Notes under the pieces: model-generated | Told to the model about the DNA's origin: nothing | Database searches by the model: none | The model's input: only the letters and a program-made list of their open reading frames with translations | Shown here: positions 42,770-52,390 of the stretch, one piece after another | Numbering within the stretch: position 1 is the stretch's first letter | How the letters are laid out: each line of letters begins with the position of its first letter | Program-made: the position numbers and the translations under genes | Source: Tistrella mobilis | GTDB taxonomy: Bacteria; Pseudomonadota; Alphaproteobacteria; Tistrellales; Tistrellaceae | Length of the DNA: 64,000 bases | Direction: 5' to 3' | Assembly: GCF_041468085.1 (NCBI RefSeq) | Contig: NZ_CP121017.1 | Coordinates: forward strand, 4,499,501-4,563,500

Positions 42770-45400
42770 TCAGAGACCGGCGCGTTCGCGCAGGATCCGC
42801 GCCGGTGGCACACGAAGCGCGCCAGCCACCGCCATAAGCCCCACTGCCAGGGCGAGGCCGATGCCCGCAAGCATCGATGCCGCCACCGGCACGCCCGAAA
42901 AGACGAAATCGATCTCCAGCAGCCAGCGGGTGATCGCCCAGGCAGCAAGCGTGCCGCCGGCAGCGCCGATCGCCCCTACCACGACCGCCACGATCAGGAA
43001 CTCTATGGCAAGCCCGGTCGCAATGGTCCGACGCGAAGCGCCCACCACCTTCATCATCACCGCGTCGAAGCGCCGCTTGGACTGGGCAGCCAGCACTGCC
43101 GCCGCCAGCACCAGGGCGCCAGCCGCCAGCACGGCGATCGCAGTGATCCGGACAGCACCGGCCACGCCGTCGATCAGCGCGCCGGCCTGACGCACGGCAT
43201 CACCGACGCTCACCGCCGAGACATTTGGGAAACGATCGGTGACATCGACCATCAGCCGTTCCGCCGCCGCCGGATCGCCCGAGATGGTGGCGATATGGGT
43301 GGCCGGCGCGCCGGCAAGCGCCCCCGGCGACAGCACCATCACGAAGTTGAGCGACAGGTCCAGCCATTCGATGCGCCGGAGATTGGCGATCTCGACCGTG
43401 ATGGTCCGCCCCAGGACCAGAACATCCAGACGGTCACCGATCTTCGCCCCCATGCCCCGGGCCAGTTCGTCGTCGATCGAGACCAGTGGCGGGCCGGCAT
43501 AGTCGGCCGGCCACCAGCTGCCCTCGGTCAGTCGCGTCCCTTCGGGCATCTCGGCCGCCCAGGACATGCCGACCTCGCCGCGGATCGCCCAGCGCTCGCC
43601 CTCGACCACGTCGTTTTCATCGATCACCTGGCCGTTCAGCCCCCGGATCCGGCCACGCAGCGTCGGCATGCGGGCAAGGTTTTCAGGCCCCACCGCATCG
43701 GCCGCCAGACGATCGAAGACCGGGACCTGATCGGGTTGAATATCCAGGAAGAAGTATTGCGGCGCCCGTTCCGGCAGGCTGCGATCGATCAGCCGGGTGA
43801 GATTGTCCTGCACCAGGGCAAGGGCGGTCAGGACCATCAGCCCCGCACCGAGTGCTGCCGCAATCTCGGCCGTGGGTGCGCCGGGCCGGCGCAGCCCGGC
43901 GACACCCAGGCGCAGCGCCGGCCGCCCCGGCACCCGCACCCGCCGTGCCACAGCCGCGATTCCGTTCGAGGCTGCGCGGAACACCAGCAGCGCCACCGCG
44001 ATCGAGAGGATGGCGACCGCGGCCAGTATCGGATCGGCCGCTCCCCCCACGACCAGGGCCACCACCAGCGCACCCGCGGCAAGCCCGGTCAGCACGCCCC
44101 GGCGGCCGGTGCGGGCGGCCAGCGGCACCACCGCCGCCCGCAGCAGATCGGCCGGCCGCACGCCCGAGGCGCGCCCGAGCGCCGGTGCAGTGAAGGCGAT
44201 CGCCACGCCGGCGCCGATCAACGCAGCCCGCATGAGCGGCAGCAGATAGAGATCGGGCAGAATCGGCGTCGGCAGCAGCCCGTTGGCGAAGCCGGCGGCG
44301 ATCCAGGGCACGGTGGCGCCGGCAACGACACCGATCAGGATGCCGAGTGCCGCCACCACGGCCATCTGGATCATGTAGACCATGAAAACCGCGGCCGGGC
44401 CCAGGGCCAGCGCCTTCAGCACCGCGACGGTACGGGCCCGCGCCTCCAGATGCGCCCGGGCGGCACCGGCGACGCCGATGCCGCCGATGGCGAGCGCGGC
44501 CAATGCGACCAGTTCCAGATGGGTCGCCAGCCGGTCGACGAAGCCGGCGAGGCCGGGATTGGCCCGATCGAGCGTGCGGGCCCGCCAGCTCTCCGCCGGC
44601 CAGGCCGCCTCCAGCGCCTCGACCGTGGCGGTGGGGGAGACAGCGGCGGCCAGCAGGGCCCGGGTCATATGGCGCGAGATCGTGCCGGGGGCGTCCAGCC
44701 CCGCCCGGGCGAGCCCGGCTTGCGAGATCACCACCCGGGGGCCGAGCGCAAAGCCGAACCCGCCCTGGTCGGGCTGGGCGATCAGCCGGCCGCGAATGGT
44801 GAAATCGGCCCCGCCCAACTGCACGACATCGCCGGGGGCAAGCCGCAGCCGCGCAAGCAGGGTGCCCTCGGCCACCAGACCATCGGCCCCCAGCGCCGCA
44901 GCCGGCGCGCCGGCAATCGGCGGGTCGGTCTCCATCCGGCCCACCAGCGGATAGGCCGCATCCACCGCCAGCACCTGGACCAGGGCCCGGTCGTTCACCG
45001 GCGCCCCAGGTGCAGCGTCGCCGGCGCGTGCCCGGGCCTCGTCGGCGGGCAGGCGCACCATGCCGCGCAGGTCGACCACGGCCGAGACCGCCTCGGATCG
45101 CGCCGTCAGGTCGGCGCGGACCGGTCCGGGCAGCGGCCGGCCGGTGGTGGCGAGTTCCAGATCACCCCCCAGCAGGGCACGGGCATCACGGGCCTGCCCC
45201 GCCACAACCGCAGCATCCAGCGCGCCGATGCCGGCCATCGCCGCCACCCCCAGCGCCAGAGAGGCGAGCACGATGGCGAAGCCGCCGACCCCCCGGCGCA
45301 GGTCGCGCAGGGCAAAGCGGATCAGCGCCCGCCAGGGCAGGCTACGACCGGACGGCACCACTTGTGCGGTCCGGCCGGCGGTGGTCTCCCCCGCGCTCAT
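42770..45400 (-). CDS. FtsX-like ABC transporter permease (YbbP-like)
   Basis: An 876-residue permease with about ten helices and two FtsX domains. The first helix region is IRFALRDLRRGVGGFAIVLASLALGVAAMAG; large periplasmic domains lie at about 60-260 and 500-740; the last FtsX block is VLAAQSKRRFDAVMMKVVGASRRTIATGLAIEFLIVAV. The size and partner ATPase match YbbAP-type systems, which extract or move lipophilic compounds or lipoproteins; the cargo is unknown. Its GTG/ATG start overlaps the ATPase stop by four bases. Confidence 0.9.
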   Translation of the reverse strand: MSAGETTAGRTAQVVPSGRSLPWRALIRFALRDLRRGVGGFAIVLASLALGVAAMAGIGALDAAVVAGQARDARALLGGDLELATTGRPLPGPVRADLTARSEAVSAVVDLRGMVRLPADEARARAGDAAPGAPVNDRALVQVLAVDAAYPLVGRMETDPPIAGAPAAALGADGLVAEGTLLARLRLAPGDVVQLGGADFTIRGRLIAQPDQGGFGFALGPRVVISQAGLARAGLDAPGTISRHMTRALLAAAVSPTATVEALEAAWPAESWRARTLDRANPGLAGFVDRLATHLELVALAALAIGGIGVAGAARAHLEARARTVAVLKALALGPAAVFMVYMIQMAVVAALGILIGVVAGATVPWIAAGFANGLLPTPILPDLYLLPLMRAALIGAGVAIAFTAPALGRASGVRPADLLRAAVVPLAARTGRRGVLTGLAAGALVVALVVGGAADPILAAVAILSIAVALLVFRAASNGIAAVARRVRVPGRPALRLGVAGLRRPGAPTAEIAAALGAGLMVLTALALVQDNLTRLIDRSLPERAPQYFFLDIQPDQVPVFDRLAADAVGPENLARMPTLRGRIRGLNGQVIDENDVVEGERWAIRGEVGMSWAAEMPEGTRLTEGSWWPADYAGPPLVSIDDELARGMGAKIGDRLDVLVLGRTITVEIANLRRIEWLDLSLNFVMVLSPGALAGAPATHIATISGDPAAAERLMVDVTDRFPNVSAVSVGDAVRQAGALIDGVAGAVRITAIAVLAAGALVLAAAVLAAQSKRRFDAVMMKVVGASRRTIATGLAIEFLIVAVVVGAIGAAGGTLAAWAITRWLLEIDFVFSGVPVAASMLAGIGLALAVGLMAVAGALRVPPARILRERAGL

Positions 45401-46086
45401 GCCGGCGCCTCGGCCGGAAGGCCGGCCGCTTCCGACAGCCGGCCGTCTTCGATCCGCACCACCCGGTCGGCACGACGGGCCAGGGCCTCGTCATGGGTGA
45501 TGACCATGACCGCGGCCCCGGTCTCGTCGCGATAGCCGAACAGCGCATCCGAAATCAGCCGCGCCGTCGCCCGGTCCAGATTGCCGGTCGGCTCGTCGGC
45601 AAGCAGCAGTGACGGACGATGGACAACCGCGCGGGCAAAGGCGACGCGCTGCTGCTCACCACCCGACAGGGCCGCCGGATAATGATCGAGACGATGGCCG
45701 AGCCCCACCCGCTCCAAAGCGGCACGGGCACGCTCATCGGCATCGGCGGCCCCGGCCAGTTCCAGCGGCAGGGCGACGTTCTCGCGCGCGGTCAGTGTCG
45801 GAATCAGGTGGAAAGCCTGGAAGACGATCCCGATATGTCGGGCGCGGAGCCGGGCAAGGCCGTCCTCGTCGAGCCGGCCCAGATCCTGGCCCGCAATCTC
45901 CACCCGGCCGGCGCTTGCCCGCTCCAGCCCCGCCACGATGGCGAGCAGCGTCGACTTGCCTGCGCCCGAAGGCCCCAGCACCGCCAGCGTTCGCCCGGCT
46001 TCGAGATCGAGATCGACCGATTTCAGCACCTCGACCGCGGCGGATCCGCGACCGAACGACACCGACACCTGTTGCAGCCGGATCAT
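45397..46086 (-). CDS. ABC transporter ATP-binding protein (YbbA/LolD-like)
   Basis: A 229-residue ATPase of the MacB/LolD class: Walker [15 protein letters not shown]-loop [23 protein letters not shown], signature [14 protein letters not shown], Walker [13 protein letters not shown] and the switch His in VITHDEALA. It couples to the downstream FtsX permease. I start at the ATG at 46086. It is divergent from the SGNH hydrolase gene, an arrangement also seen in E. coli for ybbA and tesA. Confidence 0.93.
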   Translation of the reverse strand: MIRLQQVSVSFGRGSAAVEVLKSVDLDLEAGRTLAVLGPSGAGKSTLLAIVAGLERASAGRVEIAGQDLGRLDEDGLARLRARHIGIVFQAFHLIPTLTARENVALPLELAGAADADERARAALERVGLGHRLDHYPAALSGGEQQRVAFARAVVHRPSLLLADEPTGNLDRATARLISDALFGYRDETGAAVMVITHDEALARRADRVVRIEDGRLSEAAGLPAEAPA

Positions 46087-46261
46087 GAGATTGAGGAGCC
46101 TCCAAGACGTGACCCTGTTCCGACCGACCGATGCCGGCCGCCGCGACCGTCCCCGCCATGCGCTGAGCACGGATCATGCCCCCCGCACGGACGGATCTCC
46201 GTCGCCATATGGCGCCGGTCCGGGCGGGATCAAACCGAAAGACGGTGCCGACGCATCGGCG

Positions 46262-46978
46262 GTGTCGGTTTCCCCACACGCTTCTCTCTCACGCATCGGC
46301 GGCGGATGTCCGACGCGCCGGACGGTACTCGGATTGATCGGCCTCGGCCTCGCCGGTCTGACACTCCCTTCCGGCAGAGTACACGCAGCAGGAAGCGATC
46401 CTCTGATCCTGGCGCTCGGCGACAGCCTGACCGCCGGCTATGGCCTGCCGGAAGGCGAGGGCCTGGTGCCGCAGCTTGCCGCCGCCCTGGCCGCCGCCGG
46501 CAGGCCGGCGCAGGTGGAGAATGCCGGTGTCTCGGGCGACACCACGGCCGGTGGCCGGGCCCGGCTCGATTGGGCACTTGGGGGGTTGCCCCGCCAGCCG
46601 GATCTGGTGATCGTTGCCCTCGGCGCAAATGATGCCCTGCGCGGCATCGCACCCGAAGAGGCTAAAGCCAATCTGGGCGCCATCCTCGACACGCTCGGCC
46701 GCAAGGGTCTGCCGGTGCTGCTGGTCGGCATGCTGGCCCCGACCAATTGGGGACCGGACTATCGCAACGCCTTCGATGCGATCTATCCCGCCCTCGCCGA
46801 GGATCATGACGTGCCGCTCGATCCGTTCATCCTGGAGGGCGTGGCGCTGGAACCGTCGCTGGTCCAGCCCGACGGGCTGCACCCGAATGCGGCGGGCGTG
46901 AAGAAGATGGCTGCACGGCTGGCACCGGTGGTGATCCAGGCACTTGATCTCGGGAAGGCGCCCAAATTGCGTGACTAA
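46262..46978 (+). CDS. tesA: SGNH-family arylesterase/thioesterase (TesA-like)
   Basis: A roughly 238-residue exported hydrolase. The N-terminus TRRTVLGLIGLGLAGLTLPSGRVHAA is a signal peptide with a twin Arg. SGNH blocks: ALGDSLTAGYGLPEGEG (Ser), the Gly in AGVSGDTTAGG, VALGANDALRGI (Asn), and DGLHPNAAGV (Asp, His). It cleaves esters or acyl-CoA in the periplasm. The start is uncertain: I use the GTG at 46262, but the frame is open back to an ATG at 46085 that overlaps the divergent ATPase start. Confidence 0.85.
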   Translation: MSVSPHASLSRIGGGCPTRRTVLGLIGLGLAGLTLPSGRVHAAGSDPLILALGDSLTAGYGLPEGEGLVPQLAAALAAAGRPAQVENAGVSGDTTAGGRARLDWALGGLPRQPDLVIVALGANDALRGIAPEEAKANLGAILDTLGRKGLPVLLVGMLAPTNWGPDYRNAFDAIYPALAEDHDVPLDPFILEGVALEPSLVQPDGLHPNAAGVKKMAARLAPVVIQALDLGKAPKLRD

Positions 46979-47100
46979 TATTGCACATTGAAGCGCAGGC
47001 TGTCCAGCGCCCGCAGGAATGCTAGGATCGCGTCAGGAATGCGCCGCGCCGGCAGCCTGTCCCGACCGGCGGCAGACGATACGGAAGGACGAGGAAACCC

Positions 47101-47838
47101 ATGGAGCTTTCGGGCGAATACCGCATCCCCGCCGCCCCAGAGACGGTCTGGGCAAAGCTGGTCGATCCGGCGGCGCTCAAGGACTGCATTCCGGGTTGTC
47201 AGTCGGTCGAGCAGACCGGTGAGAATCAGTATGCCGCCGTCGTCACTGCCAAGATCGGCCCGGTGAAGGCGACCTTCAACGGCCAGGTCACCCTGTCGGA
47301 TTTCGATCCGCCGAAGAGCTACCGGATTGCAGGCGAGGGCAAAGGCGGCGCCGCCGGTTTCGGCAAGGGCACGGCCGATGTGACACTGGAACCCGATGGC
47401 GAGGGCGGCACCATCCTGCGCTACACCGCCGATGCCCAGGTCGGCGGCAAGATGGCCCAGCTCGGCGCCCGGCTGATCCAGGGCACCGTGCAGAAGCTGG
47501 CCGATGAATTCTTCGCCAAATTCGCCGAACTCGCCGCGGCAAGCGAACCTGCAGCCCCGGCCCCGACCGCCGCGGCGGCCGACACGCCGCCCCCTCTGCC
47601 CGAGCATGGCGCCCCGGTCTCGCCAGCCGCCGCCGGGATGAGCGCCGGCATCTCGCCGGCCGCGGCGGCCATCGGCATCACCGGTCATGCCGGCCACGGC
47701 CACGACGATCACGGCCATGACGATCACGGGCACGGACATGGCGATCATGGCCATGGGCACGGCAAAGGCGCAAACCCGTTCGTCTGGCTGGGCGCGCTGG
47801 TCGTGGTGTCGCTGGTGATGGTGCTGCTGTTCGGCTGA
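47101..47838 (+). CDS. CoxG-like SRPBCC protein with His-rich linker
   Basis: A 245-residue protein. Residues 1-145 are a CoxG (carbon monoxide dehydrogenase subunit G) START-like domain: ELSGEYRIPAAPETVWAKLVDPAALKDCIPGC and VGGKMAQLGARLIQGTVQKLADEFFAKF. A Pro/Ala linker follows, then a His-rich stretch at 196-220 with 11 histidines in 25 residues (repeats of G-H-D-D-H-G-H), and a C-terminal helix FVWLGALVVVSLVMVLLF. CoxG proteins anchor molybdenum hydroxylases to the membrane or bind quinones; no such enzyme genes are adjacent. The His-rich part may bind metal ions (inference). Confidence 0.85.
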   Translation: MELSGEYRIPAAPETVWAKLVDPAALKDCIPGCQSVEQTGENQYAAVVTAKIGPVKATFNGQVTLSDFDPPKSYRIAGEGKGGAAGFGKGTADVTLEPDGEGGTILRYTADAQVGGKMAQLGARLIQGTVQKLADEFFAKFAELAAASEPAAPAPTAAAADTPPPLPEHGAPVSPAAAGMSAGISPAAAAIGITGHAGHGHDDHGHDDHGHGHGDHGHGHGKGANPFVWLGALVVVSLVMVLLFG

Positions 47839-47853
47839 ACCCGCGCCTGCTCC

Positions 47854-47887
47854 GGGGCGGCCATACGGCGAAGGCCGGGGCCGCCCC
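47854..47887. terminator. Convergent hairpin between coxG-like and gamma-CA genes
   Basis: A perfect 9-bp stem, GGGGCGGCC with GGCCGCCCC, lies in the 49-bp gap between converging genes. No T-run, so efficiency is uncertain. Confidence 0.4.
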
Positions 47888-48418
47888 TCAGCCGATGACG
47901 CGCAACCCCGCCCGAAAGCGTGCCGCATTGCGGACATAGCCCTCGGCCGAGCCTTTCAGCATCGCGAGCGCCGCCTCGTCGAGGGGCCGGACCGCTTTTG
48001 CAGGTGAGCCGAGGATCAGGCTGCCCTCGGGGAACTCCTTGCCTTCCGTCACCAACGCATGGGCGCCGACCAGACAGTTGGCGCCGATCCGGGCGCCGTT
48101 CAGGATGGTGGCGCCGATGCCGATCAGGGCGTTGTCGCCGATGGTGCAGCCATGGACTATGGCGTGGTGGCCGATGGTGACGCCGGTGCCGATGGTCAGG
48201 GGCACGCCCCGGTCGGTGTGGAGCGTGGCGCCGTCCTGGACATTGGTGCGGTCGCCGACCGCGATCAGGTCGTTGTCGCCGCGCAGCACCGCGCCGAACC
48301 AGATGCCGACATCCAGCCCCAGCCGTACCCGTCCGATGACATGGGCATCGGGGGCGATCCAGATCCGGGCCGGATCGGCAATCTCGGGTTCCAGGTCGTC
48401 CAGGGCATAGAGCGGCAT
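47888..48418 (-). CDS. Gamma carbonic anhydrase family protein
   Basis: A 176-residue left-handed beta-helix hexapeptide-repeat protein. Segments: [71 protein letters not shown], and the C-terminal helix. The three zinc histidines are in DGATLHTD and IGHHAIVHG. Homologues act as carbonic anhydrases or acyl-CoA-related ligand binders. It lies 37 bp after the CoA-transferase gene on the same strand, perhaps in one operon. Confidence 0.93.
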   Translation of the reverse strand: MPLYALDDLEPEIADPARIWIAPDAHVIGRVRLGLDVGIWFGAVLRGDNDLIAVGDRTNVQDGATLHTDRGVPLTIGTGVTIGHHAIVHGCTIGDNALIGIGATILNGARIGANCLVGAHALVTEGKEFPEGSLILGSPAKAVRPLDEAALAMLKGSAEGYVRNAARFRAGLRVIG

Positions 48419-48455
48419 CGGCAGGGTCTCCTCTGGCGGGTGGCGGGCGGTCCGG

Positions 48456-49733
48456 TCAGTCGACCGCCCCGGATGCAGGCGCCGTCACGACGCCCGCTGC
48501 CAGGATATCGCCGATCTCCGCTTCGGAAAGTCCCGCCTCGCGCAGCAGCTCGATGCCGTGCTCGCCCGCAGCCGGAGGCTGGCGGCGCAGGCCGGGCCGC
48601 CCGCCGGGCAGATGCACCGGCAGGGCCGGTATGCCGGCCCGGGCGGCGGCAGGCCCCCCGGCCCGACCTTCCGACGCCGCAAGCTCCACATCCAGCAGCC
48701 CGCCCGAGGCCAGAAGATGCGGGTCGCTGAACAGGTCCGACGGCTTTGCGATCGGCGCGAAGGGCACGCCCAGCCGGTCCAGCCGCGCCATGGCCTCGGC
48801 CTTGGTCATCTGCCGGAAGGCCTCCGCCACCCGCGGCAGGAAAGCGGGCCGCGCCGCCGCAAGTCGCGGCACATTGTCCAGCGCCGGATCGGCCAGCAGA
48901 TCCTCCAGGCCGAAGGCCGTGCAGAAGGCGCGCCACTGGCCCATGCTCACCACGCCGGCAAAGATCTGTTCACCCGGCACGGCCGTGTCGAATACGTCAT
49001 AGACCGGCCAGGGCTTGCGCATGCCAGGGTCGCCAAAGGGTTCAGGGTCGGCATCCTCGATAGCGGCGCGCGCCATGTGCTGGGCGACCAGGATCATGTT
49101 GGTCTCGAACAGGCCCGACTGGACCAGCCCGCCCCGGCCGGTGGTCTCTCGCGCGCGCAGCGCCGCCAGGATCGCGATCACGCCGAACATGCCGCCCATG
49201 ATGTCGTTGACCGAAGATCCGGCACGCAACGGCCGGCCGCGCGGCCCGGTCATATAGGCAAGCCCGCCCATCATCTGCACCACCTCGTCAAGCGCGGTGC
49301 GGTGTTCGTAAGGTCCCGGCAGAAAACCCTTCAGCGCGCAATATACCAACCCGGGGTTGATATCGGCCATGGCAGCCGGGCCCAGCCCCAGCGCTTCCAT
49401 GGCACCGGGGCGGAAATTTTCGATCAGTACATCGGCATCTTCCGCCAGCCGCCGGACCAGGGCCACGCCTTCCGGCCGCTTCAGATCGATGCACAGGCTG
49501 CGCTTGTTGCGGTTGAAGGTCGGGAAGAAACCGATCGCAGCCCCGGTCAGCCGGCGGGTGGCATCCCCTGCGGGTCCCGGCTCGATCTTGACCACATCGG
49601 CGCCCAGATCCGCCAGAATCATGCCACAGGACGGCCCCATGACCATGTGGGTGAATTCAAGCACGCGCAGACCGGCAAGCGGCAGGGCGGGCGTCTCCGG
49701 GGAAGGGCCGGACAGATGGGAAGGGGCGGACAA
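48456..49733 (-). CDS. CaiB/BaiF family CoA-transferase
   Basis: A 425-residue class III CoA-transferase: [34 protein letters not shown], then [39 protein letters not shown], and the catalytic Asp probably in [19 protein letters not shown]. Length is usual. The neighbouring HMG-CoA-lyase-like gene on the same strand, 47 bp upstream, suggests a pathway in which an acid is converted to its CoA ester and then cleaved (for example a citramalate, itaconate or branched hydroxy-acid route). Substrate unproven. Confidence 0.9.
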   Translation of the reverse strand: MSAPSHLSGPSPETPALPLAGLRVLEFTHMVMGPSCGMILADLGADVVKIEPGPAGDATRRLTGAAIGFFPTFNRNKRSLCIDLKRPEGVALVRRLAEDADVLIENFRPGAMEALGLGPAAMADINPGLVYCALKGFLPGPYEHRTALDEVVQMMGGLAYMTGPRGRPLRAGSSVNDIMGGMFGVIAILAALRARETTGRGGLVQSGLFETNMILVAQHMARAAIEDADPEPFGDPGMRKPWPVYDVFDTAVPGEQIFAGVVSMGQWRAFCTAFGLEDLLADPALDNVPRLAAARPAFLPRVAEAFRQMTKAEAMARLDRLGVPFAPIAKPSDLFSDPHLLASGGLLDVELAASEGRAGGPAAARAGIPALPVHLPGGRPGLRRQPPAAGEHGIELLREAGLSEAEIGDILAAGVVTAPASGAVD

Positions 49734-49780
49734 GGCGGGATCCTTTTGAAACGCGGAAGGCCGGATAGCGGATATCCGGA

Positions 49781-50728
49781 TCAGTCGGTCTTCCGCCAGG
49801 TCGGCGGAATGCCGGCAGCGGCAACCCGGCCGTGCAGGGCCTCGCCGGGCAGGCCGGCCGACAGCAGCTCCCGCGCCCGGATCAACCGGTCCAGGTCGAT
49901 GCCGGTGTCGAAGCCCTCGGATTCCAGCAGATAGACCAGATCCTCAGTGGTCACGTTACCGATGGATCCCGGTGCGAAGGGGCAGCCGCCGAGGCCGCCA
50001 TGGGCGGCATCGAAACCGCGCACCCCCTCTTCCAGCCCGGCCAGCACATTGGCGAGGCCGGTGCCGAGCGTGTCGTGCAGATGCAGATTGCCGAGCGGCA
50101 CCACGCCCAGTTCGGCGCGCACCGCCCGCACCAGCCGGCGGACCTGACCGGGGGTCGCATAGCCCAGCGTATCGGCCAGCGCCACCGCATCGGCCCCGGC
50201 CCGGGCCAGCGAAACGGCGGTGTCGATCACGTCCCGCTCCGGCACCACGCCCTGGCGGGAACAGCCGAAGGCGGTTGAGATGCCCGCCTCGATCCGTGGC
50301 CGGTCGGGGCCGCAATTGTGCAGGCGGGTCACGATCTCGGCGACCGCCGCCACCTGGTCGGCGCGGCTGCGGCGGACATTGGCCTGGCTGTGCGCCTCGC
50401 TGGCCGAGACCGGCAGGATGATGGTGGTGGCGCCGGCCGCGATCGCGGCTTCGACACCCTTCATGTTGGGAGCAAGCACCACAGCACGCAGGTCGGGATG
50501 GGTGGCGCGGACCCGGGCGGTGACCTCGGCGGCATCCGCCATCTGCGGCACCAGGGCGGGCGGCACGAAGCTCGCCACCTCCATCTCGCGGATGCCGGCC
50601 GCCACCAGCGCGGCGATCCAGGCAAGCTTGTCGGCCGTGGCCATCACGGCACCGGCATTCTGCAGCCCGTCGCGCGGGCCGACCTCGCGCACGATCACCG
50701 GGGCGCGCCGGCGCGTCTCCTGCGTCAT
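49781..50728 (-). CDS. Hydroxymethylglutaryl-CoA lyase-like enzyme
   Basis: A 315-residue DRE-TIM enzyme: IVREVGPRDGLQNAGAVM, EVASFVPPALVPQMAD, GISTAFGCSRQG, NLHLHDTLGTGLANVLAG with metal His residues, and the catalytic-Cys signature GLGGCPFAPGSIGNVTTEDLVY. It cleaves HMG-CoA or a related 3-hydroxy-acyl-CoA. Its genomic pairing with CaiB and a LysR gene raises the chance of a substrate other than HMG-CoA. Confidence 0.92.
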   Translation of the reverse strand: MTQETRRRAPVIVREVGPRDGLQNAGAVMATADKLAWIAALVAAGIREMEVASFVPPALVPQMADAAEVTARVRATHPDLRAVVLAPNMKGVEAAIAAGATTIILPVSASEAHSQANVRRSRADQVAAVAEIVTRLHNCGPDRPRIEAGISTAFGCSRQGVVPERDVIDTAVSLARAGADAVALADTLGYATPGQVRRLVRAVRAELGVVPLGNLHLHDTLGTGLANVLAGLEEGVRGFDAAHGGLGGCPFAPGSIGNVTTEDLVYLLESEGFDTGIDLDRLIRARELLSAGLPGEALHGRVAAAGIPPTWRKTD

Positions 50729-50853
50729 CTCCTGATCCTCCCATGCACCTGCGGGCGCAGGCCGTCTGCATGCGGCTTCCGGAAAGAGTGGCTCCTCAGA
50801 ACACGAAGGAGAATCGCAAAAGCACGAAGGCCTCGTCCGCCATCCACGGATTC

Positions 50854-51762
50854 TCAGCCCATCTCATTCAGACCGGCAAGATGATCATGCAGCAGCCGCG
50901 CCGCGGGGGGCAGCACGGCGGGAGCACGGCCGACCAGCCGCAGGCGGCGATGTGCCCAGGGCTCTGCAATCGCCACGCCCACCAGGCCCAGCGCCGGCGA
51001 GAAGATGTCGAACACACCGTCGGGGATGACGGCGACGCCCTGACCGGCCGCCACCATGCGGATGGCGCTGTCCACCGTCGCCACGCGGAAAGCGGTGCGC
51101 GGGCTGAGGCCGGCACGCTCAGCCATGTCGTTCAGCAACAGGGTGATGGCACCGCCCTCGATGATCTCGATCAGCGGCTCATGCAGCAGCTCCCCAAGGC
51201 TGACCCCCTCGCGGCCGGCAATCGGGTGACCGGCCGGCACCACCGCCAGCAGCCGGTCGCGGCCCCAGGGCCGGCCGGTCAATCCTTCGGGGAGGGCAGT
51301 GCCGATGGTGATGATCCCCAGATCCGCCCGCCCCTCGACCAGTTCGCTCAGAATGGCGAGACTTGTGCCCTCGATGAGATCGACCTCGATACCTGGGCGG
51401 GCGCGGGCGAAAGCGGCCAGGGCCTGGGGCAGAGGATGGCCGGCCACCACCGACATGGTCGCCGCCAGCCGCACCCGGCCGAGCCCGCCGCCGGCCACCG
51501 CCCGCAGGTCATCCGCCAGACGGTCGCCGAAGGCGAACATTGCCCGCGCATGGCGGGCCAGCACCTCCCCCTCGGGTGTCGGAGTAACGCCCCGGGCCAC
51601 CCGGTCGAGCAGCCGCACCCCAAGTTCCGCCTCCAGATCCTGGATGCGCTTGGCCGCAGCCGAAACCGCGATGCCACAGCGCCCGGCGGCCCGGGTAACG
51701 CTGCCACAATCGATCGCCGCCAGCAGGATCTGCAGGCTCCGCCAGTCCGGGGGCAGGGTCAT
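50854..51762 (-). CDS. LysR family transcriptional regulator
   Basis: A 302-residue regulator with an N-terminal winged HTH (LQILLAAIDCGSVTRAAGRCGIAVSAAAKRIQDLEAELGVRLLDR) and a periplasmic-binding-like effector domain (GRVRLAATMSVVAGHPLPQALAAF and onward). It may control the downstream HMG-CoA-lyase/CaiB/gamma-CA genes on the same strand. Its ATG overlaps the stop of the DUF427 gene upstream by four bases, so the two are probably translated together. Confidence 0.93.
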   Translation of the reverse strand: MTLPPDWRSLQILLAAIDCGSVTRAAGRCGIAVSAAAKRIQDLEAELGVRLLDRVARGVTPTPEGEVLARHARAMFAFGDRLADDLRAVAGGGLGRVRLAATMSVVAGHPLPQALAAFARARPGIEVDLIEGTSLAILSELVEGRADLGIITIGTALPEGLTGRPWGRDRLLAVVPAGHPIAGREGVSLGELLHEPLIEIIEGGAITLLLNDMAERAGLSPRTAFRVATVDSAIRMVAAGQGVAVIPDGVFDIFSPALGLVGVAIAEPWAHRRLRLVGRAPAVLPPAARLLHDHLAGLNEMG

Positions 51763-52184
51763 GCCGGCCCGTCACCATCGTCTCCGCGACCGTCGGTTGC
51801 GGGCGCATCATCGGTCTCGATCGCATCCACCCGGTCGGGGTAGAAGGCGACCCGGCCGCAGATCGATGCCATCGCCGGCAGTGGATCCTCGTAACTCCAG
51901 ACGGCGTTCTCACCACGCGCACCGGCCGCGGGGATCGAGAAACAGGCCGCCTCGCCCTTATAGGGGCACCAGCTGGTGTGGCTGGTGCGGGCAAGCGCGC
52001 CCATCGCCACATCGGCGCGCGGCAGGTAGAAGACCGGTGGATAGTCGGCCTCCTTCAGCACCACCGCCTTGCGGCTGTCGGCGATCACCCGGCCGCCGGC
52101 GCGCACCCGGACCCGGCCGGGCCAGGCAGTGACGGTGATCGGATGATCGGGCCCGGGGACCCGGACCGTGCGTGTTCCGGTCAT
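51759..52184 (-). CDS. DUF427 domain-containing protein
   Basis: A 141-residue protein of the DUF427 family: PITVTAWPGRVRVRAGGRVIADSRKAVVLKE, YPPVFYLPRADV, SHTSWCPYKGEAACFSI, then AVWSYEDPLPAMASICGRVAFYPDRVD. These are beta-tent-like proteins of unknown function, often paired with regulators or hydrolases. The ATG at 52184 has AAGGAG upstream. An acidic Asp/Gly tail overlaps the lysR start. Confidence 0.9.
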   Translation of the reverse strand: MTGTRTVRVPGPDHPITVTAWPGRVRVRAGGRVIADSRKAVVLKEADYPPVFYLPRADVAMGALARTSHTSWCPYKGEAACFSIPAAGARGENAVWSYEDPLPAMASICGRVAFYPDRVDAIETDDAPATDGRGDDGDGPA

Positions 52185-52390
52185 GGCCTTCAGCTCCTTT
52201 GGCTGGCAGGGGCAGGCGCCCTCGACGGCGCCCGATCGGATCTGGCAGATCTGGGCATGACCAGGGCGGGTCGGCAAGGGGCGGGGGGCCGGATCATTCC
52301 CTCTGCCCGGCGGCTGATCATCCTGCGGGTGATCAATCCCGCCCGCGCGGCTATGCTGGTGGCCATGCCCCGAAAAAGCCCGGACCGGAT

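Noticed and set aside
43295-45535. A 746-codon plus-strand frame antisense to the FtsX permease
   Set aside because: Gln/Arg/Pro/His-rich shadow with no membrane segments or motifs, while the opposite strand has a coherent ten-helix permease.
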